Source: Tetraselmis striata (taxonomy: Eukaryota > Chlorophyta > Chlorodendrophyceae > Chlorodendrales > Chlorodendraceae). From it: DNA of 64,000 nucleotides. The position numbers and the translations under genes are program-made. The notes below the pieces were generated by a model. It saw nothing but the letters and a program-made list of their open reading frames with translations. It ran no database searches and was not told the origin of the DNA. How positions within the stretch are numbered: the stretch's first letter is position 1; the number at the start of each line of letters is the position of its first letter. Of the stretch, positions 9,661 to 21,217 are shown in pieces. The DNA lies in contig VCJN01001108.1 of the NCBI GenBank assembly GCA_006384855.1, positions 26,150 to 90,149 of the forward strand, in the 5' to 3' direction.

Positions 9661-12600
9661 ATGGCAGCAAGCGAGGAGGTCGGAGGCGGGCGGGAGGCGG
9701 AGCCGCTGGACCGCGTGAACGCCAACGTGGCGCTGGCCCCCGCCGAGTTTTACTGTGCGCTGACGGGTGGCGTGCTGGCGGACCCCGTGCGCGCGGAGGA
9801 CGGCCGCCTGTACAGCCGCACGGCGTTGGAGGCGCGGCTGGCGGCCGACGCCGCGGCAGGCAGGCCCAGCACGTCGCCGCACAGCGGGGAGCCGATGGGG
9901 GCGGCGCTCAGCCCGCCGGGGCCGGAGGTGGAGGCCGCTCTGGCGGCGTTTCGCGCGGCTCATGGCGGCGATCGGGCTGGCAACGAGAAGGTGGACGACG
10001 GCGAGGGCGGTGACGGTGGCGGCGGCGGCATCCAGTCGCTGAAGGAGCTGGGCCTCGTCTTCAGCCGGCTGGACCGGCTGCGCGACATCCTGGCCACCAC
10101 TCTGGAGGGCTGGCAGCCGCCGCAGCTGGTACGACGCCATCTCTGTCACGCGGCGGATAGCGACCAGCCCTGCATCGGCCAGTCACGTCCCCGCCCCTCC
10201 AATCCCGACGATGGTGGCGTTCAATCCTCCGCCACTCGCGCTGTTCGCCCCTCACTGCCTGCCGCTCCCCCCTCAAGAAAGCCATTAATTTCGCGCGCGC
10301 GCGGGGGGGGGGGGGGGGGGGGTTCCCTTTGCCATCCCTCGCTACTCCGACATAAGCTATGTCATTTATAAGAAGAAATGGTAAGGAACGTTGATATATC
10401 ACTTCATTCTTGATAATAACTACTCTCCCCTCTCCCTCAAAGCCCCCAACTAGAAAGAAGGAAATACAGGACCTTACCGGAGTAGCCACCTCCCTGCTTT
10501 GGGATGACTATCCTCCGCCGCCCATATCAATCATGACGCGAACCAACTGCACCGCAGCGGAAGATGCGAGCCTGCCGAGGCGCTGACGCGGCGGCTGCCC
10601 CACCCCGGCGGCCGCGCAGGTGGTGGTGGGCAGCGAGAGCGCGGGCAAGAGCACCCTGCTGGGCCGCCTCACCATGATGCCCATCTTCCCGCAGCACGAC
10701 CAGCTCTGCACGCGGCTGCCCATCCACGTTCGGCTGCGCCGCTGCTCCGTCGCGCGGCCGCCGCGGCTGGAGGTGTACGATAGCGTGCGGGGCGCCACGG
10801 TGGAGGGGCCGTGGGAGATCCCGATGGTGAGCCTGCGGCCCGCCGTGATACGCCTCACCGGATGGATGGGTCCTGGGACGGGGACGCCTGTGGTGAGGCG
10901 CGCGGGGCCAACCTGTGGAATGCCCGCTCGCCTGGCAGGGCAGCGGCTGGCGCGACATCCTGGCCAAGATGGAGGAGCTGGTGTGGGGGGAGGAGAACCA
11001 GGGGCGCGGCGTGCACACGGGGCGGCTGCTCATCGTGCACGTGGACTCGCCCAGCGTGCCGTCGCTGGACCTGGTGGACCTGCCGGGGCTGGTGCAGTCG
11101 CCGCCCGACATGGCCGCCGCCACGGACGCGCTCGTGCGGCGCTACATGGGCGCGCACACTGTGCACTCCATCTTCCTGGCCGTCGTGCCCGCCACCTCCA
11201 AGCCCAACGACTCCCGGGCGCTCGCGCTGCTGCAGGAGCACGGCGTGGAGGGGCGCACCATCGGTGTGCTCACCATGTGCGACGAGCTGCCGGCGCGCAA
11301 GGTGGAGCGGCTGCGCGAGCGCATGGAGGAGCCGCCCGCGGGCGCGGCGGACGACTTCGAGGCCCTGGCCGCCTGGCTGGCCGCGCCGGTCATGGGCGAC
11401 ACGGTGCGCAAGCTCCCCCCCCCCCCCCCCCTCTCCTCCCCACTGCTGCTACCCCCTCAAGCAGGGGTACTCGTGCCTCCATGGGTCCAAGGTCAACGCT
11501 TTCTCTATTCCCAGCTTATCTCTCCCCGCTTTTTTTCTTCCCAGCTTCTCTCTCCATGTTTGCCATGTTTGAATCCTTGTCGGCAGTACTCCGCCGTCCC
11601 GCGGCAGAGGGCTTTCAGTTGTGTGCCGATGTGCCAGAATGCTCGGTCAGCCCAGTGAGGGGAATAGGGGGGTTGGGGGGGGGGGGGGGGGGGGCGAGGA
11701 ATCCTGCACTTTGTGGAGAGGTATCCGCGTGCTCCGCGACCACGGCAGTGCAGCCTTTGTGCCGATGGCTTGTTATGGGTGTTTAATAGTCAGCACTACC
11801 CAGCGCGTGTGCTCACACCCCGGGACGGCTTGACGCTCGCCATCCCCCCTCCCCCTTGGGGCACAGAGGGCCGGGTGGAGGGGAGATTGGGGGTTCTTAG
11901 GTGTGGCACTAGGTATAAACAAACCAGTCTACGAGTTAGGATGGACGTTGTCAATTTGAATAAAAACAGAAGCTGTGTTGACAGTTTAATTTTTTTTTAA
12001 GAGAACTGACAGATACATCTTGGTCTGATTGCGAATCGATATCGGATAGCACTAAGTACACTGTTTGAGTTTACATTGCCCCGTTGAGTATGGCGGACTT
12101 CGTTCACATTCATTATCTGCAATTTTCGGGCAGTCGACCAGGTGCGGAAATTTCCAAGTCCGGGTGGTACTGGTACCGGACTAATCCTTACCGGTACCGG
12201 TACGAGTAGCGTCAAGTAATTCTAAGTCATTCGGTATATCTAAGCGGAAATTAAAAAGTCCGGGTGGTACCGGACTAATCCTTACCAGTACCGGTACGAG
12301 TAGCGTCAAGTAAGTCTAAGTCATTCGGTATATCTAAGCGGAAATTAAAAAGTCCGGGTGGTACCGGACTAATCCTTACCAGTACCGGTACGAGTAGCGT
12401 CAAGAAATTCTAAGTCATTCGGTATATCTAAGCGGAAATTAAAAAGTCCGGGTGGTACCGGACTAATCCTTACCAGTACCGGTACGAGTAGGGTCATGTA
12501 ATTCTTAGTCATACGGTATATCGAAGCGTGTAAATACCGTATATATAAACGTGCATATATATAGCGCATAGATCTACTGGTGAGGATTACCTAGCGCGTT

Positions 12601-15123
12601 TGGCAAGGATGTTTGGCAGACATGAAGGATTACTCGTATTTCTTACTATCGCGTCCAAACAGAGTATGTTACGATGGAACATCAGCAGTGCTAGAAGGAG
12701 AAAAACGCTGCAAGGGTGGTAAAACACGGCCCGGCACCGCCGTTTAGAACTTTCTGACACCCACGCGCGCTGGTATCTACGAGGACCATTCCACTGGGTA
12801 GGTAGGTAGAGCGCAGACCGGCATGCAATACAAACCCCCATCGCTCCTGGCGCTCCGCAAGGGTCACTGGCGCTCACCCGGCTGCAGCGTTGCTTTGCCA
12901 AGCAGGTGCCAAAAGCATGCCTTGGCGCTCATGGGGTGCTGCTGCCTGTGCTGTTGAAGAGGGGGGCAGGGGGGGGGGGGGGGGGCTGACGGGTGCGCGC
13001 CGCCGCTGCGCAGGTGCGGCTGGCCAACGGCTACGTCGCGACGGCCAACGAGCCGCTGAGCGTGGGGGATCCGGCGCGGCACAGCGGCGGCGGCGCGCTG
13101 GACAGCGCGTACGCGGTGCTGCACGAGCAGGCGGCGGCGGAGGTGTCGTGGTTCGAGGGCGCCGGCATGGGCGACCTCGTGGCCGCGGGGCGCGCCACCT
13201 GCAACGGCCTCGTGGGCCGCGTGAACCGGCTGTTCCTGGACTACATCCGCTCCACCTGGGTGCCCGTCACGCTGTTCAAGCTGCAGCAGGAACGGCAGCA
13301 GCTGGCGTTTCTCAACGCGGCGCTCGGGCTGCCGGAGGCCGCGCGAGGGCGCGGGCGCCGCAGGACACCGACGCGGTGCGCGGCATGGCAGTGCGCGCGG
13401 CCGCAGACGCGGTGGGGCGCGCGCTGCCGGGCATGATGCAGGCGTACATGGCGCAGCTGCGCGCGCTGCGCGCCCGGCTGGCGGCGGCGGTGCCGGCGGA
13501 GGCGGTGCTGCTGCCGGAGGAGCTGGAGGCGCGCTGGTTTGGGCTGGCGGAGACGCTGCTCGAGGAGTGCGCCGCCTTCCTCAGCCAAACGGAGGCCTTT
13601 TGGGTGCAGCAGGTGCGGCAGCTCGGCCCCGCGTATCCGCCGCGTTGCCAGCAAGCACACGGATCCGCGTTGCGCCATGGAGTCGGAGCTCTGGTGGTAG
13701 TGGATGCTCTTATATCTCATATCGTATATATATTTTATATATGAATATAAATAAAAAGTATATATATGTACATATGTATATATATGTATGTGTGTATATA
13801 TCTATGTATATATAGATGGTATGAGGTCACATGGCGGGTGATAGTAGGATTTACCATCTCGACCGGCATGAGCATGGGCATGGCATGCTGCTACCTGCGC
13901 ATCCCAGCTAGGTGGTGCACCCGCGAAGAACAAGCAACAAAAGAGGGGAGGGAGTTGTTTTCGTGTGGAGAGAGGGGTGTGTTGGGGGGGGGGGGGGGGG
14001 AGGGGGGTGTGGGAGAGGGGGCTGCAATGCGCGGAAATGCGTGCGCTCTTGCTGGCTGGTAGAGCACGGACATTCAGCCCGATGAGATAGGGCGCGTACT
14101 CCGCAGACTCCTTCGGTTACGTAGATCATTCGGATTCCGCCAACAGAACTCAGCAAAAAGGAATATGTGTGATTGACGGCACGATGTCTCCGATTATTCT
14201 GGATGCATCATGGCGCCGCCCCCCCCCCCCCCCCCCCCCCCCCCAACCCCCCCTTCTGTTGCCGAACCCTGCATCGACTGAGGTTACGCCCCTACCCCTG
14301 CCCCTGCCCTGCTTGCCGCATTTTATCAGGTACGCGCGGTGCTGAGCCGGCGCATGCCGCAGCCGGAGTGGCCCTCGCCCGGCGCGGTGGCGCTCCTGTC
14401 GGGCGCAGCCCCCATGTTCCAGCTGTCGCGCTTCCCGCGCTTCATCGAGGCGGTGATGTCGCGCCTCGGCACCGTCCTGGCGGGCGAGCACCGCTCGAGC
14501 ACCGTCGCGTCCGTGGAGGCGTTCGTGGACCGCTTCTTCGACGAGCTGCAGCCCAACCCGCACGTGACCCTGGCGCCCGACTTTTTGGCGAGCCCCGCGA
14601 GCGTGCGGGTGCGCTGCGACACCGCCGCGCTGGTGGACACGCTGCTGCTCGTCTTCATGCGCCACGGCACGGCGCTCGTCCAGCGGTGGCTGCTGCCCGA
14701 GCTGGAGGACGCGGCGGCCGACCTGGACGCCTGGCACGAGGCGTGCGGCGCGGAGCGCGAGGCGCTGCGGGAGCGCGCCGCCGACGTGGAGAGCGCGCTG
14801 CGGCAGGTGCGGCAGCTGCTGCCGGCCGAGCCGCCGCGGGGCACAGGTGAGAGGCCCCACAGGGCGGCTGCGCGGGGGAAGGCCCGGGGGGGGGGGGGGG
14901 GGGGGGACCCTGTATTGTTGATGCGGACTGTCATAGTTTCTTATTTGGGATATGCTTACAATCAGTATTGTTTTAAGTTGTCGTGTTAGTTGCCGTCAAA
15001 CCGTAACAATTCAGAATATGTCGACGATAATTGCGAATGATGTTTTCCATCGTGTGGCAGATAATTATTGATGCCTTTGCAATTAACTGATCCGCAATTT
15101 ATATATATATATATATATATATA

Positions 15124-15185
<62 letters not shown>

Positions 15186-17142
15186 CAAGAATTTACCTTT
15201 GCAGTTGATACCCCTGCGATCCGTACCAGTAGCAATGTTCGCAGTATGAAGACAGTTACATGTGAAGAGATATAATCCTTACAATACGTAATAATGTGTA
15301 TCTTTTAACTATGTGACTGAGCGAAACGCAGGACTGTGAGCAGGCTGTGAGTCAACCATTAAATGTGGCCAATGCTCCTGTCGTGCGTATCGTTTTTTTC
15401 GTTGCATAAATATACTGGGCTGTAAGTATGCACCATTATACATGAGACTCATAGTCAGCAGCGCCTCTATTAGTATGCGAACCGCAGGATGTTCTCCACT
15501 CGAGCGTTCTCCGCGGTATTTTGTGATGATATCATACCTTTATCAACTGGCTATTTTGAAAGCAAATATCGATGTTAAGATGGAAAGCTTTTGCTCTTCT
15601 ATGGTAATCCCCTTGTGTAATTTACACGTCCTGAAATTCGCAATCTCTGACATCGATACTTGCCCCATTCTCCCGCCTGTCCCCGCTGGCCCGCTATCAG
15701 GAGCGTCATCAGGGGAGCAGCAGTCGCAGCTCCGCGGCGGCGGGGGCGACCTGCAGGCGGTGTCCATCGCGCACTGCAAGGTATCCGGCGAGTGCCTGCA
15801 GCGTGGCGTGCTGGTGGCTGGTCAGTCGGCCGAGCTGACGATCTGGGCGGGCGACTTCGAGGGCGCCCCCCTCACTGTCGGCGACATGCCCTTCGCCGTC
15901 TCGGTGTACAGCAGCCAGTCGTCGGAGTCAGCGGAGAGTGGCGCCAGCGACACGAAAGATCCAAGGCTGTCTGCGACAGACGACGAGGTGCCGCTGGTCA
16001 CCACCGCGGCGCAATGGGACTCGGACGCCGGGCTGTATCGGGCCCACCTGCTCATGCCGCCCGGCCCTGCAGCGACCGTCTCGAGCGTTGGCGTCACCGT
16101 TGAGCTGCACGGCACCGCGCTGGCGGGCAGTCCGTTCCAGCTGGTGCTCACGCGCGTCGCAGCGGAGGCCTGCAGCGCCTCGGGGTCGGGCCTGGAGTAT
16201 GCTGAGCCGGGACAGGCGGCCTCCGTATCGGTGCACTTCGCGGACGTGTGCGGCTCGTCGGTGCCAGGGTCGGGTGCCTCGCTGGAGGCCGCTCTAGTCG
16301 TCGCCCCGAGTGCTGGCCGCCCCGCGGAGATTGACACCAAAACCTTCGAGCACGACGCGGTCGACGCCGCTCCGGCGACTATGCGGTCGGTGTCCGGCCG
16401 GGCGTGGGTGGAGGAGATGAACGGCGGCGCCGGTGACGCGGTTGTGCGATTCACGGTGGATGAGGCCGAGCGGCTGTCGGAGGTGGGGCTGGCCGTGCGG
16501 CTGTACGGGCGTCACATCGCCGGCAGCCCCTTCCGCGTGCCCGTCAAGCTCGCGCCGTTGGGCCTGGCGCCCGGCGTGCTCCGCCGCTTGCCGCTGTCGG
16601 CGCTCGGCGACGAGTGGGCGCTCGCGTACGACGCGCCGTACAGCCACGCAACCATGGTTGGCGACTTTCCGGCCTGCGGCGAGTGGCTGTTCGTGTGCGC
16701 GGTGCTCGAGGGCGAGAGCACCGCCGCGCTCGGCGCTTTCGGGCGGCGCGACGAGGTGGCGAGGGACCACACCGGCAGCGACAGCGTCGCGGCGCCGCAC
16801 CATGGCGCGTTCTGGTACTGGCGCCCCGGCCGCGCGGTCGGCTTTGCGCCCAACGGCCGCATCGCGCTCAACCACGCCGACACCTGCGACGAGGGCGCCG
16901 AGGAGCGCCTCAGCTGGCACTTTCACCAGAGCGGCAACGGCGGCTGGCGCGTCGGCGGCGTGAAGGGCCTCGAGAAGGACCCCCTCAAGTGGCGCAAGCG
17001 CGTGTACGTGTGGCCTGCCGCGGCCTTCGCTGGGCCCCCCGCCCCGGCTCCCGCCGCCTTGCCCGCCGCCTCACCCATGCGCAAGGACGCCGCCGCAGCG
17101 AGGGCAGATAGCGCCGGCGATCTGCTGGATGATGGCCAGTAG
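9661..17142 (+). CDS. U-box / dynamin-type GTPase / filamin-repeat fusion protein
   Basis: Predicted protein of about 1,230 residues. Six exons: 9661-10128, 10620-10826, 10939-11403, 13014-13612, 14330-14846, 15701-17142. All junctions are GT-AG; the first four are phase 0 and the last phase 1, matching on both sides. Residues ~27-101 resemble a U-box (FYCALTGGVLADPVRAEDG), the E2-binding fold of ubiquitin ligases. A dynamin-like GTPase follows: G1 GSESAGKST (160-168), G2 Thr in LCTRLP, G3 DLPG (272-275), G4 TMCD (337-340) instead of the usual TKxD. Exons 4-5 are helical, like a dynamin stalk. Exon 6 has two filamin-type Ig repeats (LAGSPFQLVL and IAGSPFRVPV) and an unidentified C-terminal domain rich in Trp and Gly (GGWRVGGVKGL). 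Exon 4 is 599 nt between two phase-0 junctions, and its frame shifts near 13340-13370, so an indel or sequence error is present. ATG 9661 lies in GCGATGG. Inference: a membrane-remodelling GTPase with a ubiquitin role. I know no named family with this domain order. Confidence 0.8.
12130..12535. repeat. Four-unit tandem repeat of 94-100 bp in intron 3
   Basis: AAGTCCGGGTGGTAC recurs at 12156, 12256, 12350 and 12444. Each unit also holds ACTAATCCTTACC, palindromic CCGGTACCGG-like sequence and CATTCGGTATATC. It sits wholly inside the 1.6-kb third intron of the U-box/dynamin gene. Confidence 0.9.
13690..13830. repeat. AT-rich low-complexity tract in intron 4
   Basis: Dense TATATA/TATGTA sequence inside intron 4 of the U-box/dynamin gene, in sharp contrast to the GC-rich exons. 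G runs (near 13985) and C runs (14219-14244) lie further along the same intron. Confidence 0.8.
15097..15182. repeat. (AT)n microsatellite in intron 5
   Basis: About 85 bp of almost pure AT dinucleotide repeat with a single interruption near 15125, in the last intron of the U-box/dynamin gene. Confidence 0.95.
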
Positions 17143-19000
17143 TCGCTAGCGGGTGCGCCGTATCAGCAGGCGGCATCGCCAGCACCACTAAAAATAGGTG
17201 GCATGAGCCCACACTGCGCTGTGACTATTGATGTCAAATTTTAATCATCCTTATTGCATGTCGCCCTCCCCAAAATTTGCAGCTGTGTTATTTCTCGGAG
17301 TGGCATTTATAACAATCAGCGCTTGTATGTCTCAGTAAATTCAGCGCAGACGCGGATGTTACCGCGCGCAAAATGGTGCGTTGTAGTCATCTTGATTCAG
17401 CGTATTTGCAGCTATCCAATGGCGAATTGACAAGACCACGAGGGCCCGCTTGTCAATCCCCGGCGCAGTTGTTATTTTGTCAGGCGAGGACGTCGCGGTG
17501 GAGCCTGCAGCCCGCGGCCCGCACCTACCAAGGGGCCCGCAACTTCGGGGTTGTTGATGGTCCCGCGCATCAGCAACCCCGACCACCTGGCGGACGCCCA
17601 AGAAGGGGAAATCGAGAGTGAGTCCCAGCGCCGCCCAAGCAGCCATCCTGCTCCCCACGACCATGCTACCCCCCCCCCCCACCTCCGCCCAAAAAACGCT
17701 GCATATGTTGGCGTCTTCGCACCGGCCCATCGATGTGCCCTGTGCGCGGAGACGCCAACAGCCGAGCGCCATAATGGGTACTTCCATGGTTTCATCACGC
17801 TCGCGCCGCCGACTGCCACTCATGTGCCCTCTGCGGACTGGCAGTTGACACCGCTTCACAAGATATATATATATATATATATATATAATTATGTACATAC
17901 ACACACACATATACATACATATATAATATCGTCAATCCGGAGCTAGCGCCGGCTTCAAGATGTGTCCAGGCAGTACCCACACGACCTCGGACCGCAGACC
18001 ACGTTCGATGACCCCATCAAGGTAGACATCGACGCAGCAGTGAAGAGTCAGCATGCCCGCGAAGTCGGGCGCGTACAGCAAGCGTAAAAACCCGGGTCGG
18101 GGTGACCCCCCCTCCAACCCTCCTCCCGAATCTGCTAACTGCCAACCTTCGCATGGCTTCGGATGTAAAGGACTCTTTTAAAGAAGCAACTCCCCGTGGT
18201 TTATTGCGTTGCAGGCGGGGGGCAATGGGGCATACTGCACGCCCCCTATCCCGCCTGTCTCACCTGGGGGATGCCGGGCGTTTGGCACGCTGGCCACATC
18301 ACTCGCGCTCACGGTCGATACGTTGTCATGCGTCCTCAAACCATGCCACCAGCAGACCCGGGTCACTAGGGCCCATCATGGCCTGTGTGATGAGGGCAGG
18401 GGCTTTCATGCCATGATAATGCAGACATGAGGCCTCAACATTTCGGAAAAGCTGCCCACTCACCGGCGTCGGCGTCTCCTGGAGCCGAACGCTCTCAGTC
18501 ACACCCGCTAGGGTCTGCCCCAGCTGTCACATTAAGCTGACTCGCCAGTCACATCGGGAAAGTAGAAAAAAATACATCTTCGTCGTGTTGCGGATCGATT
18601 TTCGGATGGCACTATTGGCATCTTCTTATTGCGTACTGCCCATACATTATGACAAAATACACGCACGTTTCTCCAAATTAATAGATAAGGGTAAAGGAAT
18701 GCCTACCGATGCACAGCGATATAATTGCGATTACTATCATCAGGCATTCGATGACATAAGGATTATCAACGACGATTATCCTATAGGTCGACCATGAGCT
18801 GTGCTCGCACTGCAGAAAAACTACAGCCCATTGTTTTCATAATTCGACCTTTCGGGGGCGGTACAGTATTATTCGAATAATGCGGTTATGTCTATGTCGA
18901 GCGCCCTGATGTATCTACTCTCACCCGGCGGGACATCTGCCCCTGCACCTCCGCCGGCTGCGACAACAGCTGGGCCATGAGATGCGCTCCCCGTGAGTCG
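17143..19000. other. Spacer after the U-box/dynamin gene, no gene recognised
   Basis: Holds the 3' flank of the gene (AT-rich from 17220), a C run near 17672 and a short AT/CA microsatellite at 17862-17920. Short open frames on both strands show no family resemblance. Confidence 0.4.
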
Positions 19001-19017
19001 TCGCCCTGCCAGTCGTC

Positions 19018-19145
19018 GGGCTGGCCGCTCGCGTCCTGCGAGCCGGTCCGGGCGTCCTTGGACATCGTAGCTAAGCCAGTCATGGATCGGTATGTGATAG
19101 TGGTGAGTACCACTCGTCGCGACAGTTCCTACGGCGGATTGAGAA
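19018..19145. repeat. Repeat segment S, copy 1
   Basis: Matches 19970-20092: both contain CGCGTCCTGCGAGCCGGTC, a TGGATCGGT-like junction and CAGTTCCTACGGCGG. The copies are in the same orientation about 950 bp apart. Confidence 0.8.
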
Positions 19146-19712
19146 AACGCTGACAGGACGTCTCAAGTGGATATGTGGTGATGACTCGAGTGGTCGAGTC
19201 GGGGTGGGAGTGTGGGTCTCACGGCGAATTAGTCGCCGCAAAGCCGAGTGGTTCGTCGAGCCGCGTTCGACAGCGACCTCGCTACGCGCAGACAAGACTT
19301 TTCAGCAGCAGGTCCTACGTGATCCAGGACTGCCTCACCCTCACTGTGACGTGAGGGCTACCATAACCTGTAGAGCGCGGAAGTTGACATCGGCTCGCGT
19401 GTGTGTGCGTGAGTGCAGCGGCGGAGGGTGTGAGGCGATGAGTTGCTGGAAAGAAATAAGAAGCAATTACAAGCGCTCGGGCTCTCCGCGACAAGCGTGC
19501 CCCGAGCTCCCAGCTCCGAGCGCAGGCGCGCTAATGAGGCACATGTGCACATATATCAATGTATACGTGATCCAATCAGTGGTAATACTAAAGCCGTATC
19601 GCCAACCTACCACCATCAACACTCCCCCCCAATATTCCTATTGGGGGCCCAATTATAATATTCTCGTACATGCATAAACATTATGTATACAATATGCATA
19701 CGAGTACCATTG

Positions 19713-19760
<48 letters not shown>
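19713..19760. repeat. (AC)n microsatellite
   Basis: Roughly 24 AC dinucleotides, directly left of the repeat segment beginning at 19791. Confidence 0.95.
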
Positions 19761-19765
<5 letters not shown>

Positions 19766-19790
19766 TACAGACACACGCCCATCGCAAATC

Positions 19791-20594
19791 CAGGGCTTGG
19801 TTCCAGGCTACCTCAACTGAAAGACCGAGTCCCAGCTGCCTATCACTGGGGGATGCGGTATCACCATCCAGGCTGCAATCAGCTCCCTTGTTTAGGGTGT
19901 GCTTAGGTGTAAACCCTACGCTGAACGAGGGACTCGCCCGTCCGGCCGCCCCTGTCAGAAACACACCCACTGAGCTGGCCGTTCGCGTCCTGCGAGCCGG
20001 TCTGGTCGTCCTTGGGCTAAGCCAGTGGTGGATCGGTGTGGGATAGTGGTGGGTACCACTCGTCATGACAGTTCCTACGGCGGGCTGAGAAAGGTTGGGG
20101 CCGCGAGACCCACCGCCTCCCGGCCCGAAGCCGAACTACGAGATGGCCCTGACCTCGCCCCTCTCCGAGTCCCCCACCCAGGTGTGGGGCCGGCACTGCC
20201 GGGACACCAAGGCTGTCCCAGCTGTCCCATAAAGTATCCGGCTGACGTGCACGTATGCGATGCACCGCTGAGGCTCGCGACGCCCGGGCGCATGTGTCGT
20301 GCCACGCTCCCGGCGCTCCGTGACGCTCCGGTGCCTGTGTGCTGCTGACACGTGCTGCTGGCCCACGATGAAAACGCGAACCCAGGGCTTGGTTCCGGTC
20401 TACCTCAACTGAAAGACCGAGTCCCACCTGCCTATCACTGGGGGATGCGGTATCACCCAGCGCTGCGTGTGCAGCCCAGCAGCCCACCATCCAGGCTGCA
20501 ACCAGCTCCCTTGTTTCGGGTGTACTTAGGTGTAAACCCTACGCTGAACGAGGGACTCGCCCGTCCCTGTCAGAAACACACCCACTGAGCTGGC
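19791..20594. repeat. Direct duplication (19791-19980 and 20393-20594)
   Basis: Two same-strand copies of about 190-200 bp share CAGGGCTTGGTTCC, CTCAACTGAAAGACCGAGTC, TATCACTGGGGGATGCGGTA and AAACCCTACGCTGAACGAGG. The second copy has about 22 extra bases after the GGGATGCGGTATCACC block. The DNA between them includes copy 2 of segment S (19970-20092) and GC-rich unique sequence. No coding function was recognised. Confidence 0.85.
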
Positions 20595-20699
20595 GGACTG
20601 CCACCGCTGCTGCCCAGGTGTCTGCCAGCGACCGCCCTGCGAAAGGATGCTCATCGCGGCCCGGCTTGTCCCAGCTGCCCCTCGCCGTGAGAGGAGCCG

Positions 20700-20700
<1 letters not shown>

Positions 20701-20730
<30 letters not shown>
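20701..20730. repeat. 30-base G run beside NDUFA6
   Basis: One of the longest pure G runs in the window, about 80 bases beyond the stop codon of the minus-strand NDUFA6 gene. Confidence 0.95.
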
Positions 20731-20809
20731 CGGTCGAAGGCATAAAGAGGAGAGTGGACCGGTTATGATTAACGAGGGCGGAGGGGCGGGGCGGGGCGGG
20801 GCAGGCGGC

Positions 20810-21217
20810 CTAGTTGGCCTGGTAGAAGGCGGCGAGGAAGGGGGAGATTTTGCGCTTGGAGGCGGCGTTGGCGGCGGCGGCGGCCTCCTGCGGCTGGTGG
20901 ATGTACTTGGTGATGAGGTGGTGGCGCTGCTTGTGCATGCGCTGGATGAGGTCCAGCTCCTCGCGGCCGCGGAACACGAGCAGGTTGATGGAGCGCGGGT
21001 CGGTGGTGCCTGCGTTGGCGCGGAACATGTCGCCCACGTACTGGTTGAGCTGCCTTGCGGTGACGAGCTCCTCCAGGCGGTAGCGTCGGATGAGCTCCGG
21101 CACGTAGCGCGCAATCTCGCGGAAAAACGACACCGGCGGCTGGTTCACCGACAGCCCCACCGCCGCGCCCGGTGGCAGCTGCGCCGCCAGTCCGCATACG
21201 GCCTTGCGGGCCGCCAT
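20810..21217 (-). CDS. NDUFA6: NADH dehydrogenase 1 alpha subcomplex subunit 6 (B14, LYR family)
   Basis: A 135-residue single-exon protein, close to the usual 125-135. It is an accessory subunit of the matrix arm of mitochondrial complex I; in other organisms this family binds the mitochondrial acyl carrier protein. Visible family features are FFREIARYVPELIRRYRLEE near residues 31-50, then VGDMFRANAGTTDPRSINLL, and KQRHHLITKYI, which matches the plant form (KQRHHIIGQYV). The C-terminus KISPFLAAFYQ matches the family tail. As in plants, an FFR triplet stands where animals have LYR. ATG 21217 has a favourable GCGATGGCG context. The short N-terminal extension before the fold may be a mitochondrial targeting sequence. 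Confidence 0.9.
   Translation of the reverse strand: MAARKAVCGLAAQLPPGAAVGLSVNQPPVSFFREIARYVPELIRRYRLEELVTARQLNQYVGDMFRANAGTTDPRSINLLVFRGREELDLIQRMHKQRHHLITKYIHQPQEAAAAANAASKRKISPFLAAFYQAN

Noticed and set aside
13337-13366. A 23-nt GC-AG intron to explain the exon 4 frame change
   Set aside because: It would restore the frame, but no known spliceosomal intron in such genomes is that short. An indel is simpler.
20017-20490. Minus-strand protein in the 20-kb duplication
   Set aside because: The frame is made of repeat segments shared with 19.0 and 19.8 kb, has no domain and changes frame between copies.
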